From Stramonita haemastoma (taxonomy: Eukaryota; Mollusca; Gastropoda; Neogastropoda; Muricidae): a stretch of 64,000 nucleotides of DNA. Positions 63,927-64,000 of this stretch are shown here, piece by piece. Both the position numbers and the translations under genes were made by a program. Below the pieces are notes generated by a model. That model was not told the origin of the DNA. It saw nothing but the letters and a program-made list of their open reading frames with translations, and did no database searches. The DNA lies in contig CM060318.1 of the NCBI GenBank assembly GCA_030674155.1, forward strand, positions 73,516,146 to 73,580,145, written 5' to 3'. Every line of letters starts with the position of its first letter. Positions within the stretch are counted from its first letter, which is position 1.

Positions 63927-64000
63927 TATAAACAAACACACAAAAACCATACAAAGATCATCAAAACAATGACCAACACTGAGGCATAAAACTGTTGCTT

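Overview
The window looks like animal nuclear DNA. It has multi-exon genes with GT-AG introns, very dense dinucleotide and tetranucleotide microsatellites, and several tRNA-derived SINE families. A mollusc, probably a gastropod, fits best: a secreted collagen/C1q protein (a family greatly expanded in molluscs), an invertebrate-style prominin tail and this repeat load. The species assignment is an inference, not something the sequence proves. No bacterial operon, CRISPR array or rRNA gene is visible.

Region 1 (about 1-32 kb, + strand) is the 3' half of a prominin-family gene. Six in-frame internal exons (A 1241-1291, B 4099-4185, C 5978-6043, D 9051-9140, E 10150-10268, F 12376-12426) encode the end of the last extracellular loop, the fifth transmembrane helix and the start of the cytoplasmic tail. 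A Pro/Tyr-rich tail exon (G, from 20110) can end in two ways: by reading on to a stop at 20426-20428, or by splicing at 20306/20307 to a phase-matched last exon H (23057-23109). Earlier exons lie left of the window. The introns hold a piggyBac-like element, SINEs, a 30-bp higher-order minisatellite, and several tandem arrays that run directly into splice acceptors. From 23.1 to about 32 kb there is long 3'-UTR-like or intergenic DNA, with a candidate poly(A) signal at 31909.

Region 2 (about 32-50.7 kb) has no gene that I can support. It is a repeat graveyard with nested SINE and LINE insertions (32.5-33.9 kb), tRNA-headed SINEs, recurring unclassified families and many GA/CT, CA/TG and TA microsatellites. 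A GC-richer, less repetitive island at 39.84-40.45 kb could be a promoter plus non-coding first exon of the downstream gene.

Region 3 (about 51-56 kb, + strand) is a three-coding-exon gene for a small secreted collagen-like C1q-domain protein (52158-55284). It has a signal peptide, a Cys cluster, 32 Gly-X-Y triplets and a C-terminal C1q domain. Exon 3 is one base short in a G run, which breaks the frame. The G-X-Y pattern and the exon phases both show this, and a homopolymer error is the simplest cause. The rest (56-64 kb) is repeats, including a second copy of a SINE whose head joins a tRNA-like A box to a 5S-rRNA-like promoter.

The most unusual pattern is that exons C, D and H of the prominin gene and exon 2 of the C1q gene are each preceded by a tandem array whose repeat unit contains the 3' splice site. 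The real acceptor is simply the last copy. Exon G shows a weaker version.
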